Assembly (NCBI GenBank): GCA_030323885.1
Contig: CM059189.1
Coordinates: 49,573,661 to 49,637,660, forward strand
Source of the DNA: Branchipolynoe longqiensis
Lineage: Eukaryota; Annelida; Polychaeta; Phyllodocida; Polynoidae
Length of the DNA stretch: 64,000 nucleotides
Direction of reading: 5' to 3'
Below, piece by piece: positions 40,101-53,375 of this stretch. The notes beneath the pieces were generated by a model. The model saw only the letters and a program-made list of their open reading frames with translations, had not been told where the DNA came from and searched no databases. The stretch's first letter is position 1. Each line of letters opens with the position of its first letter. The position numbers and the translations under genes were made by a program.

Positions 40101-43100
40101 ATGATTTTGCTGTCATGATATATGTCTGATTGTCATGCCGCGTGTTGCTGCACAAAAACTTATCTTCCTAATAAAATACTAAAATCTTCCTATTTTTGGT
40201 CGCACAATGTTGGCATTTCTGTGTAGATAATCATTATAATGTCATATTTTTTCGGCCCTGAAAAGGCCTTAAATTTGGTTGCTGTATGAACTGTGATGAC
40301 GTATGTACTGTATCGTCGCCCTGCAGTGACGTATCCATGTCCTTAATGGCTGACCACTGCCTTGTGGTATAGGTTCTTGATAGACCCAAAGCTAAGGGAG
40401 CAAACCCTAACAGAAAACCATGCTTCCATGGCAGCATTAAGGACATTAAGGGCGGTGATGAAGGGAACTCCCAACATCTCCCGGCCAGCTACTGCAGGGA
40501 CAAATAGTTTGCACCTGTCTTGGCGTGTTCTTGCCGGTGTGAGACCTCTATTTGCTCCCCGAGAGAGTGCTTCTAGTAACTTGCAAAAGCCAGCAGCACT
40601 TCAACACTTTGCAAGCAGCTTTTATGAAATGCACAACCGCATGAAATAGCAGCGGTTAAGAACTAAAAGCAGTCTTTGTCACATTGCAACTGACAGCATG
40701 ATGATGATGATGAATGGATAACCTGTACAGGGTGCCGTGGGCCGACTAGTTTAAAGAGTACATATAAAAAAAAACTTGCTGCTTATCGGAAAGAGTAGCC
40801 TATGTGGCGGCAGCGGGTTTCCTCCAAATAAATATGTTAGAATGACCATATGTTTGGCGTCCAATAGCCTATGATATGAAAATCAATATGCTCTAGAGGT
40901 GTCGATAAATAAAATAAGCTTTACTGTTTTGATTTGTTGAAACGGTCAGCCTTGTGAGTCTAGCGGTTAAAGCGTCAATACTAGAATAGACAAAATGTGG
41001 GTTTAAATCCTGGTCCTTGTTTGCATCCGTTGGCCGGCATGTTTTATTGAAGTGTTGTTGAGTACGCCTCCACCCTTTCATATCCTCCCTAGCTGGTAAC
41101 TAAATAGCCGTAATATAATTTAGCGCAAATAATGGTCATTTTCATATATCCCATAATAAGTGTATACAGCCTGTCATCTAACCACGTTTTGAGTTTAGGG
41201 CGCTCAACTCATTCGGTCATCGCGTCTGGTCACCTATTACATGTACTTCAACAATAACAAATAAAAATAAAAACCGCCCGCCCGACCATTTTTTTTTTTT
41301 TTCAAAAGGACGATCACCAATTTTTGTATATTTGGATTAATACTGATTTTGCTCTTTTGGACGACGATTCATTAACAACACGGTGACGGACTTAAGCGAT
41401 CGTTCCTTAATAAGTTAAGCTTTGCGGTGATAATATATGACTAGTGAGAATATAATCGGAAGATGCTATTTTGACCTAGGTTTGAGCAAACAAACATAAA
41501 CAGGGTGGCGGCTTTTCAAAAACTCACCACAACATATTTGGTTTCCACGTTACAATGCTGATAATTAATTCTTTACTTTATTGATAGCAAGTCAAATAAT
41601 CATTGTTGCCTCTGTGTATAAAGTATGTTAACAAAATATCTTAAATATCCCACAAAACATATCAGAAGTATACTTATATGATTTTGTGCAATGTGAAAAT
41701 TTATACATCGATGCCAATTTATACACCGACCCAGACCTTTTCTCAAAGTTGTTTCAACGTTTTTTCTCATAAGACATAACCTTGTTTGCTGAACTAATCA
41801 ATTAAATCTTGTTTGATTTTATTGTGTATGTTAAAATGATTTCCATGTTACCCAAGTGATATTAACGCATTTCTCAATTTGTAAAAGATCTATAGAAAAA
41901 AAGTGAAATATATATTTTGTTCAACTCTAATATGAATTATGATATGCACACCTTCGTAGAAACATAGATTCTGCTATTATTTGGAATGTGTTTTGCTATT
42001 ATTTGGAAGGTTTTCACTGTTTGTTTCCATGTCACGCGTTAGTGCCCAGTATCAGAGAATGACATAAGTCCTAGTGCGTGGGAAGAGTGTTTCGAAGCTG
42101 AAGGCTGAGGCCCATTTGAAACCACCCCACCCATGCACGATGGTTGCTGTCATGCCTACACGTACACTTATGTCTGCATGTCTTCATTGCTTATTGCACG
42201 TGTACGGAGTTACTGTACTACTCACTATGAAGCTATTCCAGTGACTTCAAACGGCACAAGTGCCTTTCGGCCTAACCGAAGGCAGTCCTGTATCAAAGTA
42301 AGGTGTGTGCAATAAAGTAGGCGTAAGTGACCCGCTTATTGGTTCCGCTAGGTGCCGACTGTGGCGCTGCTGCAGATAGTGGGAACTGGTTAGAACTGGT
42401 TGGAACTTGTTATAACTGTTCGGAACTGGGGGGGGGGGACTTTTGGGAATTTAGAACTGGTTAGAACTGATTATAACCAGTTATGACTGTTGATAACTGG
42501 TTTGAACTGGTGATAACTGTTTGGAGCTGGTTAGAACTGGTTGGAAGTGGTTAGAACTATTGAGAACTGATTGGAACTATTGAGAACTGGTTATAACTTG
42601 TTGGAACTGGTAACAACTGGTTATAGCTGGTTGAAACTGGTTGGGAATGGTTATAACTGGTGAGAACTGGTGAGAACTGGTTGGAACTGATGAGAACTGG
42701 TTGGAACTGGTTGACTGGTTGGAATTGATTAGGTAGTGGTTTGAATTGGCTGGAACTGGTTGGAATTGTTTGACTGGTTGGAACTGGTTGGAACTGGTTA
42801 GAACTGGTTGACTGGTTTGAACTGATTGTAACTGGTTGGAACTGATGAGAACTGGTTGGAACTGTTTGGAACTGATGAGAACTGGTTGGACCTGGTTGAC
42901 TGGTTGGAAATGGCTAGAACTGGTTGACTGGTTGGAACTGATTAGGTAGTGGTTTGAATTGGCTGGAACTAGTTGGAACTGGTTGACTGGTTGGAACTGA
43001 TTAGGTAGTGGTTTGAACTGGCTGGAACTGGTTGACTGGTTAGAATTGGTTGACTGGTTGGAACTGGTTGACCGGTTGAAACTGATTAGGTAGTGGTTTG

Positions 43101-46100
43101 AATTGGCTGGAACTGGTTGGAACTGGTTGGAACTGGTTAGAACTGGTTAGAACTGGTTGACTGGTTGAAACTGGTTAGGTAGTGGTTTGAATTGGCTGGA
43201 ACTGGTTGGAACTGACCTGCTTCTTTTTCTTCCTCCCTCCCAGCTCTGAGCCCGGCAGTCCGACTTTAGCCTCGAGAAGGTTGCCGGGTGGACTGCAGCC
43301 TGCCGACCTGCACAGGATGCAGGTTCCTACTACCAGCAAAAGTACGTAATCTTCCTTACTTCAAAGAATATACCGTCAAATAGAGTCATATAATCGACCA
43401 CGAAATCACTCAATCAATCACTCTGTGATTAAACAGTTCCATAATCGGATTTAACCAGAATTGACCTCGTGATAATTACCGAATTTCAAGTATATATTTG
43501 TATAACAATGTCATAGAAAAGCCTCTCAATTATCATTTTGCGGTAACTACTTTAACTTTGTTTAAGTGTATTTAGGCCAAATACTTTGTTAAAATTGGTG
43601 ATAGTCTCCGCCCGTGCTTAAAAATCGCCCGCTCCTGATTTGTCTTTTTAACTGTTAAAAACTGTTGGACTAGCAGCAATTAAACTTTCAGACGTCATAC
43701 ATATCTATTGTATGGACATCAGTAAACACTGTAGCATGCACCATGTACATGCACCAAAAATGATTATGTAATTCCATTGAATTCATATAAAGAATACTGA
43801 AAAATAATAATAATAATAACAAAAATAAAAACCGCCCACCTGACGCTGATTTGAGGGATCAAAAGGACGACCACCAACTTGTTTTTATAATAAATATGTG
43901 ATCATATATAAATTATCAAATTATTAATAATATGCTGAATAGGTAGAATATAGCTGAAGGAGAAGTCAGGTCCACATTGATGTAGGTCCTTGACCTATTT
44001 AGCACCCGTCTAATGTTGGGCTGTGACCTGTTTGTTGACCCGTGTAGAGCTTGTTGCTAGTCGTCGCTTCACCAAGTCTTATCCGCTGAGTAAAGGTAAA
44101 GGTGCAACCATAACGTTATCTCAACTCCTACACAACCTGACATCTTTGTGTTTCTCAACCTCTTCTTAATGTTGTCACATCACTTGCCACTTGCCACCTC
44201 CCACTGGCTAGGCGCTGTTCGTCGGCCCGACTACCTGTCGGCCCGACTGCCTGTCGGTCCATCGGCCCGATTTCCCGTCGGCCCGATATCCCGTCGACCC
44301 GACTTCCTGTCGACCCGACTACCCGTCGGTCCGACTTCCCGTCGGCCCGGGTGCCCGTCGGCCCGACTGTCCGTCGGCCCGACTTCCTGTCGGCCCGGCT
44401 GCCCGACTGCCCGTCGCCCCGACTGCCCGTCGGCCAGACTGCCCGTCGGCCAGACTGCCCGTCGGCCCGACTGCCCGTCGCTCCGACTGCCCGTCGCCCC
44501 GACTGCCCGTCGGCCCGACTGCCCATCGGCCCGACTTTCCGTCGCCCCAACTGCCTGTCGGCCCGACTGCCCGTCGGCCCGACTACCCGGCCCACATTGG
44601 AGCCCTGCCCGACCCATCCTCTGGGGCCGTACACGCCCAGTTTGATTTAGTAGCTTCTTGTCTTACATCTAGGACACAGCCTTTAATCGGCCACCGGTCG
44701 TCGACCGAGGCTGTGACGTCACTATGACAGGCATATGCGTTACCATCTAGACTCTCTACTCTCTACTCCGATGCATGTAAACATTAGATCTCTACTATCC
44801 ATATATGATCGCCACTGTGCAATCGGTATGCAGATGACCTAACTACTACACCACTAATTATTATCTCTTATGCGCAACTGTATCAACTAATTCTCTCATA
44901 CTGCAAGCTCTACAATACTAAGTACTATGGTTGCAGTCCAGTGAGCTCGATGCTTGGTCAGGTATGCGGCAGCACTATAAAGCCAGTACGTATGTGCACT
45001 GTAAACAGTCAGTAACTGTCCTGATATGATTTTTGATGTTGCCAGGATGTAAAACTCCAACGATCAAACAAACAAACAAACAAACAAACCAGCGGAACAC
45101 CTGGGGTAGTCCATGTTGCCAGGACGTAAAACACCAACCACACCAACCAACAGCGGAGTTAGTCATTACAGAATGAGTGAGCGCCCAGGGTGTAGTTCAC
45201 AGGTGTGTGCAGGTACACACAGGTATACACAGTCCCACACAGGTACACGCAGGCACATACACAGGTACACACAAGTACTCACAGTACACACAGTACACAC
45301 AACCACACAACCACACATGTAGATACACAGGTATGCACCGGTACACACAGTACACACATTTACACAGGTAGATACACAGGTATGGCCAGTACACACATTT
45401 ACACAGGTTGATGCTGGTAGACAGGTAAATACAGGTAAGCACATGTAGACAGGTAAGCACAGGTACATTCAGAGCACGCACAAGTAGACATATGTCCAGG
45501 GCAAATGTACATGCAGGTACATACAAGTAGACACAGGTACACACACAGTACACACAGGTAGACACCGGTACATACACAGTACACTCACAGGTAGACACAG
45601 GTACATACACAGTACACACACAGGTAGACACAGGTACATACACAGTACACACAGGTACATACACAGTACACACCCAGGTAGACACATGTACATACACAGT
45701 ACACACACAGGTAGACACAGGTGCATACATAGTACACACACAGGTAGACACAGGCATATATACAGTAACCAAACAGGTAAACACACAAGTGGACACACAT
45801 GTACACACAAATGTACATTCCGGTATATATACGGTACACACAGGTAACCACAGGTACATACACAGTACAGTCAGGTAGACACAGGTACTTTCAGAGTATA
45901 CAGCTAAGTAGACACATCAGTACACACAAATATACATGCAGTACATATAGGTAGACACAGGTACATACACAGTACACACACAAATAGACACATGTACATA
46001 CACAGTACACGCAGGTAGACACAAATACATACACAGTACACTCACATGTAGACACATGTAAATACACAGTACACTCACATGTAGACACATGTACATACAC

Positions 46101-49100
46101 ATTACATGCAGGTAGACACATGTACATACCCAGTACACACATGTATACACATGTACATACACATTACACACAGGTAGACACATGTACATACACAGTACAC
46201 CCATGTAGACACATGTACATACACATTACATGCAGGTAGACACATGTACATACACAGTACACTCACAGGTAGACACGTACATACACAGTACACACAGGTA
46301 GACACATGTACATACACAGTACATGCAGGTAGACACAGGTACATACATAATACACACAGGTAGACACATGTACATATACAGTAACCAAACAAGTAAACAC
46401 ACATACATTCAGAGTACACACCCAAGTGAACACACAGGTACACACAAATGTACATTCCGGTACATACACAGTACACACAGGTAAACACAGGTACATACAG
46501 AGTAAAGCCAGGTAGACACAGGTACTTTCAGAGTACACACCTAAGTAGACACATCAGTACACACAAATATACATGCAGTACATACAGGTAGACACAGGTA
46601 CATACACATTACACACACAGATAGACACAGGTAAACACACAGGTAGACACACTACACAAATGTTGGCACACGCATACACACAGGTATATGCATAGGTACA
46701 AACATGTAGACACAGGTATGTACATCTACACACAAGTACATACACATTTACACACATATACACATACAGGTGTACACAGGTGCTCACATGTAGACGCACA
46801 GGTACACACCGATTCACACAGGTAGACACACATGTACACATCTTACACACATGTATACGCACATGTACACACATGTAGATGCACAGATAAATGTACACAT
46901 GAATGCACATGTATACACAGGTAGATATATACACCGGCAGACACATAAGTATACATACACATACATTTACACACATGTACACATAAAAGTACACATATTT
47001 AGACACTCATGTACACATATAGAGGTACACATACACATGTACAAATACAAAAGTACACATACAGGTAATTTACAATCAGACACACAGGAACACATACAGG
47101 TGTGTATACAGGTATGCAGACACGTAAACATGGGTGCACAGGTATATCCATAGTACATACACAGGTAGACACACAGGTTGATACAACTGTACATACACTT
47201 GTACATACACTGTGTGTCTACCTGTGTCCACATGATCCCATACATATAGACACATGTATACACACAGGTACACAACAATGTACATACACTTCTAAATACA
47301 CTGTGTGTCCACTTGTGTCCACATGATCCCATACATATATACACAGGTCCACACACGCATGCACACACAAATGTACGTACACTTGTACATACACTGTGTG
47401 TCGACCTGTGTCCACATGGCCCCATATGTATAGACACAGGTAGACACACAGGAACACATAAATATACATACACTGTGTGTCGACCTGTGTGTCCACATGT
47501 TCCCATACATATAGACACAGGTCGGTAGATACAAGTAAACACACATAGGTACATGTAGACGCAAGTAGACACATGGAGACACATGGGCACAGGTAGATGC
47601 AAGTTGACACACATGGACACAAGCAGGCACAGGTATACGCAAGTAGACACCCATGGACACATGCAGGCACAGGTAGATGCCAGTAGACAAACATGAACAC
47701 GCACAGGCATAAGTACACACACGTAGACACATATGGACACACGTGGCCACAGGTATGTGCAAGTAGACACACATGAACACATGGCGGCACAAGTACACAC
47801 AAGTAGACACACATGAACACACATGGGCACAGCTATGTGCAAGTAGACACACATGAAGACACACCATCACAAGTACACACAAGTAGACACACATGGACAC
47901 ATGTGGGCACAGGTACATGCAAGTAGACACACATGAACACACATCAGCACAAGTAGACACACATGGACACATGTGGGCACAGGTAGACGCAAGTAGACAC
48001 ATGGACACACATGGGCACAGGTAGACGCAAGTAGACACATATGGACACACGCCGGCACAGGGAGACGTAAGTAGAAATGGGTGTACGTAAACAGATGCAG
48101 GTGCAAACATGTAGATATAGGTGCACACAGACAGACTACGTGAGACTAGGGTCTTTGTTACAAGCATTGAGTACTTACTCTTCATGGTAAGATGTTCGTT
48201 ATGTGTGTTTTGAGCTGCGCTTCTACTCCATAAGGCCCTATCACACATCACCGGATTGGGGGAAACGGAACGAAACCGAACAAAGTCCGGTTTGTGTCCA
48301 TACAAGTTTTGAACATGCACAAAACTAGGAACGGATGCCGCCGGATTGACGCCTATGGTTCTTGTCCGGTTTGAGTTTGTTTTGTCAGTTGGCTATCGGT
48401 TCATGTTCGTTTCATGTCCGTTTCATGTCCGTTTCGTGTCCATTCTTCCAGCGGCCTTTGACCCGATGTCGCAATACTTTGACACATTTTAATATATTTT
48501 GATACCTATCACGCCTGAACACCACCGGACTAGACAATTCTGTCCGTTGCTCAATCCGGCATAGTGTGACTGGCACTTTAGGCATGATTGGTTGTTGGAT
48601 TTTTACGTCCTGACAACATTCTAAGGTCATATTAGGATGGGCACCGACTTGCGACAGTGCGCACTCATGGCGACTTTATAGTGCTGCCACACTGGGAGAT
48701 CAGGCCACCAGCACCTTGACTTGAAATCCCACTCAGGAACATTATCCTGACACTGAACCAACCAGTCCTTGCCCTCTCCTAATAATGCCGAGCCCTGGAT
48801 AGGAAGTGACAAGTTTCAATTTTAAAGTTTTTGATTTGACTCGAGTCGAATCCCACGATCTACCAAAAACGGGAGATGGACGCTCAACTCATTTGGCCCT
48901 TATGTATGATGATACGACATAGTTAGAATACCATTTTCTATAAAGTATGCCGCCATGGACAGGGAATAAACACACACACATGTACTAACGCATCGACGGA
49001 GCAGGCAGACTCAGTTAACACGCTCAGACAACACCTCTTTTGCCAATAAACACTGCCCGAAGTGTTGGCCATCTGACATGAATGTGTTTAGACAATGTAG

Positions 49101-52100
49101 GTTAAGATAGCACTTAATTCAAGATGAAAATACTGAGCAAATATTTAACTATAAACGCGAGTAATGATGGGTGGGTGTGGGTTTGGGTGGGTGGGTGGTT
49201 GGGCAGTGTGGGTGTGGGGGTGGGTGTGGGGTGTGTATGTGTGGTGTGGGTGTGGGATGTTTGTGGGGGTGTGTGTGTGGTGTGTGGGGGATGGGTGTGG
49301 TGGGGGGTGTGGGGGGGTGTGAGTGTGGGTGATGTGTGGGTGGTGGTGGGTGGGTGTGGGGGGTCTTAGTGTGGCTGGGTGTGTATGTGGGGTGTGTGGT
49401 TGTGGTGTGGGTGTGGGTGTGGGTGAGTTGGTGTGGGTGGGTAGAGTGGTCCAGCTGGAACACACCGGAAACGCTATATCCGAAAGGTGTCACCTGGCGG
49501 TACAGTGGCACACTAAAAGGGCAACTTAGTAACACTAACAGTCAACTGATAGTATACACTACATCAATGTACAGTAAGTAACATGGTTGTAGCTATGCCT
49601 GTTTAATGGCAAAGAAAGACAATCAATTATATTGAATAATATACACACACATGCCATGGGTCTAGTTATATACCTGTAGCTAAAGGATTATGGGTGTTGT
49701 TCCTCGTTGTTTGGTGTGGGTGTGGGTGTTGGTGTACGTGTGGGTGTGGGTGTGGCGGAGGGAGGTGGCGATGTTTGGTTGTTTGGAAAGTGTCCGCCAG
49801 ATGTCATGTTGACGGGCGGTTGCCATGGTTACACGCCGCCAGTCTGCACCACGCCGCGTCCGTCTCGTCTGGGTCTCCTATTACCTCAGTGACGTCATCA
49901 GTGGCCCCCTCACGCTGCATACTTGTCCGACTGTAGTCGGTGCAGGTGACCTTGCGCCTTGACCTTGCGAACTGTTTTAAGTCGTTGCACACTTCAGTGG
50001 CGGCAGTGCACACGTGCGTTGCTACATGCGCATTCATATAAGCCTGAAACTGAGCGCAGACACAATTCAATAATGACCGTCCTGATATGACCTTAGATGT
50101 TGACAGGACGTAAAACCTCAACAACCAACCAACTCAATAATGAAGCCTTGTGGTACACACAGGGTGCTGTGCTGTTTGGATCACTGTGACTGCTAAGTCA
50201 CAACGGACATGTGCATTGTTGTCACTGCTAAGTCACAACGGACATGTGCATTGTTGTCACTGCTAAGTCACAACGGACATGTGCATTGTTGTCACTGCTA
50301 AGTCACAACGGACATGTGCATTGCTATGACTGCTAAGTCACAACGGACATGTGCATTGCTGTGACTGCGAAGTAATAATGGAGATGTCCATTGTTGTTAC
50401 TGCTGAGTTATAACAGACATGTGCATTGCTGTGACTGCTAAGTCATCATGGAGATTGCATTGATGTGACTGGTAAGTCATAATGGAGAGTGCATTGCTGT
50501 CACTGCTAAGTCATAATGGACAGTGGATTGCTGTCACTGCTAATCCATAGCTGCTGTGTGCATTGCTGTCAGTACTAAGTTATAACAGACAGTGCATTGA
50601 TATGACTTCTAAGTTATAACAGACAGCGCATTGCGGTCATTGCTAAGTCATACCAGACAGTGTATTGCTGTCACTGCTAAGTTATAACAGCCAGTCCATG
50701 GCTGTCACTGCTAAGTTATACCAGACAGTGCATTGTTGTGACTGCTAAGTTATAACAGACAGTGCATTGTTGTGACTGTTAAGTTATACCAGACAGTGCA
50801 TTGCTGTGACTGCTAAGTTATACCAGACAGTGCATTGCTGTGACTGCTAAGTCATACCAGACAGTGCATTGCTGTGACTACTAAGTTATGACAGACCGTG
50901 CATTGCTGTCAGTGATAAGTTATAACAGACAGTGCATTGCTGTGAATACTACGTTATAATGGACAGTACATTGATATGACTTCTAAGTTATAACAGACAG
51001 TGCATTGATGTGACTACTAAGTTGTAACAGACAGTGCATTGTTGTGACTGCTAAGTCATACCAGACAGTGCATTGTTGTGACTGCTAAGTTATAACAGAC
51101 AGTGCATTGCTGTGACTGTTAAGTTATAACAGCCAGTGCATTGCTGTGACTACTATGTTATAACAGACATGTGCATTGCTGTCACTGCTAAGTCATACCA
51201 GACAGTGCATTGCTGTGCCTACTCAGTTATAACAGCCAGTGCATTGCTGTGACTGCTAAGTCATACCAGACAGTGCATTGCTGTCAATGCTAAGTTATAA
51301 CAGAGAGTGCATTGATGTCACTACTAAGTTATAGCAGACAGTGCATTGCTGTGACTACTATGTTATAACAGACATGTGCATTGCTGTCACTGCTAAGTCA
51401 TACCAGACAGTGCATTGCTGTGAATACTAAGTTATAACAGACAGTGCATTGCTGTGACTGCCAAGTTATAACAACCAGTGAATTGCTCTCACTGCTAAGT
51501 CATACCAGACAGTGCATTGCTGTGACTGCTAAGTTATAACAGACAGTGCATTGTTGTGACTGCTAAGTTATAACAGACAGTGCATTGCTGTGACTATTAA
51601 GTTATAACAGACAGTGCATTGTTGTGACTGCTAAGTTATAACGGACAGTGCATTGCTGTGACTGTTAAGTTATAACAGCCAGTGCATTGCTGTGACTACT
51701 ATGTTATAACAGACATGTGCATTGCTGTCACTGCTAAGTCATACCAGACAGTGCATTGCCGTGCCTACTCAGTTATAACAGCCATTGCATTGCTGTGACT
51801 GCTAAGTCATTCCAGACAGTGCATTGCTGTCAATGCTAAGTTATAACAGAGAGTGCATTGATGTCACTACTAAGTTATAGCAGACAGTGCATTGCTGTGA
51901 CTACTATGTTATAACAGACATGTGCATTGCTGTCACTGCTAAGTCATACCAGACAGTGCATTGCTGTGAATACTAAGTTATAACAGACAGTGCATTGCTG
52001 TGACTGCCAAGTTATAACAACCAGTGAATTGCTCTCACTGCTAAGTCATACCAGACAGTGCATTGCTGTGACTGCTAAGTTATAACAGACAGTGCATTGT

Positions 52101-53341
52101 TGTGACTGCTAAGTTATAACAGACAGTGCATTGCTGTGACTATTAAGTTATAACAGACAGTGCATTGTTGTGACTGCTAAGTTATAACAGACAGTGCATT
52201 GCTGTGACTGTTAAGTTATAACAGCCAGTACATTGCTGTGACTGCTAAGTTATAACAGACAGTGTATTGCTGTGATGGCTAAGTTATAACAGACAGTGCA
52301 TTGCTGTGACTGCTAAGTTATAACAGACAGTGTATTGCTGTGACGCCGTGTGTAGTGGTGACGCGGGCGAGGCAGAGGTTTGGCGCCAGCTGGGACCGTG
52401 CCCGGCTCACAGCGTTCCCCGGGAACTGCGTGCAAAAACGTGACGCACGCCGAGGGACGCAGAGTCGATCGGTCGTCGTTGCACGGAGTAAGGAAGGCCT
52501 TCAGTATGCACCAGGACTACACGACTCGGGCCGCCATAGGAGGATGCATACATGCTACGGATACACGCACTGCAGTCGCAAGAAGCGAATATAGATATAT
52601 ATAGCCCGTCTATCCGCTCAGATACAGTGTAGGGTGAACGCGGCTATAGATATATATATAGTCCGTACATGCGCTCATGTACAGTGTAGGGTGAAGGCGG
52701 CTATAGATATATATAGCCCATCTATGCGCTCAGATACAGTGTAGGGTGAACGTGGCTATAGATATATATAGCCCGTCTATGTGCTCATTTACAGTGTAGG
52801 GTGAACGCGGCTATAGATATATATAGATATATATAGCCCGTACATGCGCTCATGTACAGTTTAGGGTGAACGTGGCTATATATATATATAGCCCATACAT
52901 GCGCTCATGTACATTGTAGGGTGAATCCGGCTATAGATATATATAGCCCGTCTATGCGCTCAGATACAGTGTAGGGTGAACGTGGCTATAGATATATACA
53001 GCCCGTATATGCGCTCATGTACAGTGTAGGGTGAACGCGGCTATAGATATATATAGCCCATACATGCGCTCATGTACAGTGTAGGGTGAACACGGATGTC
53101 CTTCTGGTGTTAATTGTGCTAAGTATTTGGGAGTTGTGGGTTTGATCCACAAGGCGCCGCCCCCAGTTCACATATATATATACCCTGTGTGCGTGACGCG
53201 ACCAGCACACCTGACTGAGAATCGCTACATACCAGAGCACTGCCGACTGCGACCAGCGTGTTGAGGAACTTCTATTGTACATCAGGACACTACGTCCCTG
53301 AGGATGATTGAATACTCGCTCTGCCATCGCTAGAAGCGAAT

Positions 53342-53375
<34 letters not shown>

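Noticed and set aside
42650..42900. Hammerhead ribozyme cores (ctgatgag in the array)
   Set aside because: CTGATGAG occurs several times, but no matching GAAA with flanking stems was seen; it is a variant of the GGAACTGGTT unit.
44148..44650. Arg/Pro-rich frames near exon 12
   Set aside because: 16 bp GC-rich array, open in five frames on both strands.
45197..48320. Long Cys/Val/Tyr-rich frames on the - strand as secreted or membrane proteins
   Set aside because: Many overlapping frames on the same strand read equally well; they come from alternating CA/GT repeat DNA.
49694..49936. Extra DGK exon around the TGACGTCA site
   Set aside because: The possible exon from the cag before tgacgtca meets a stop in the required phase.
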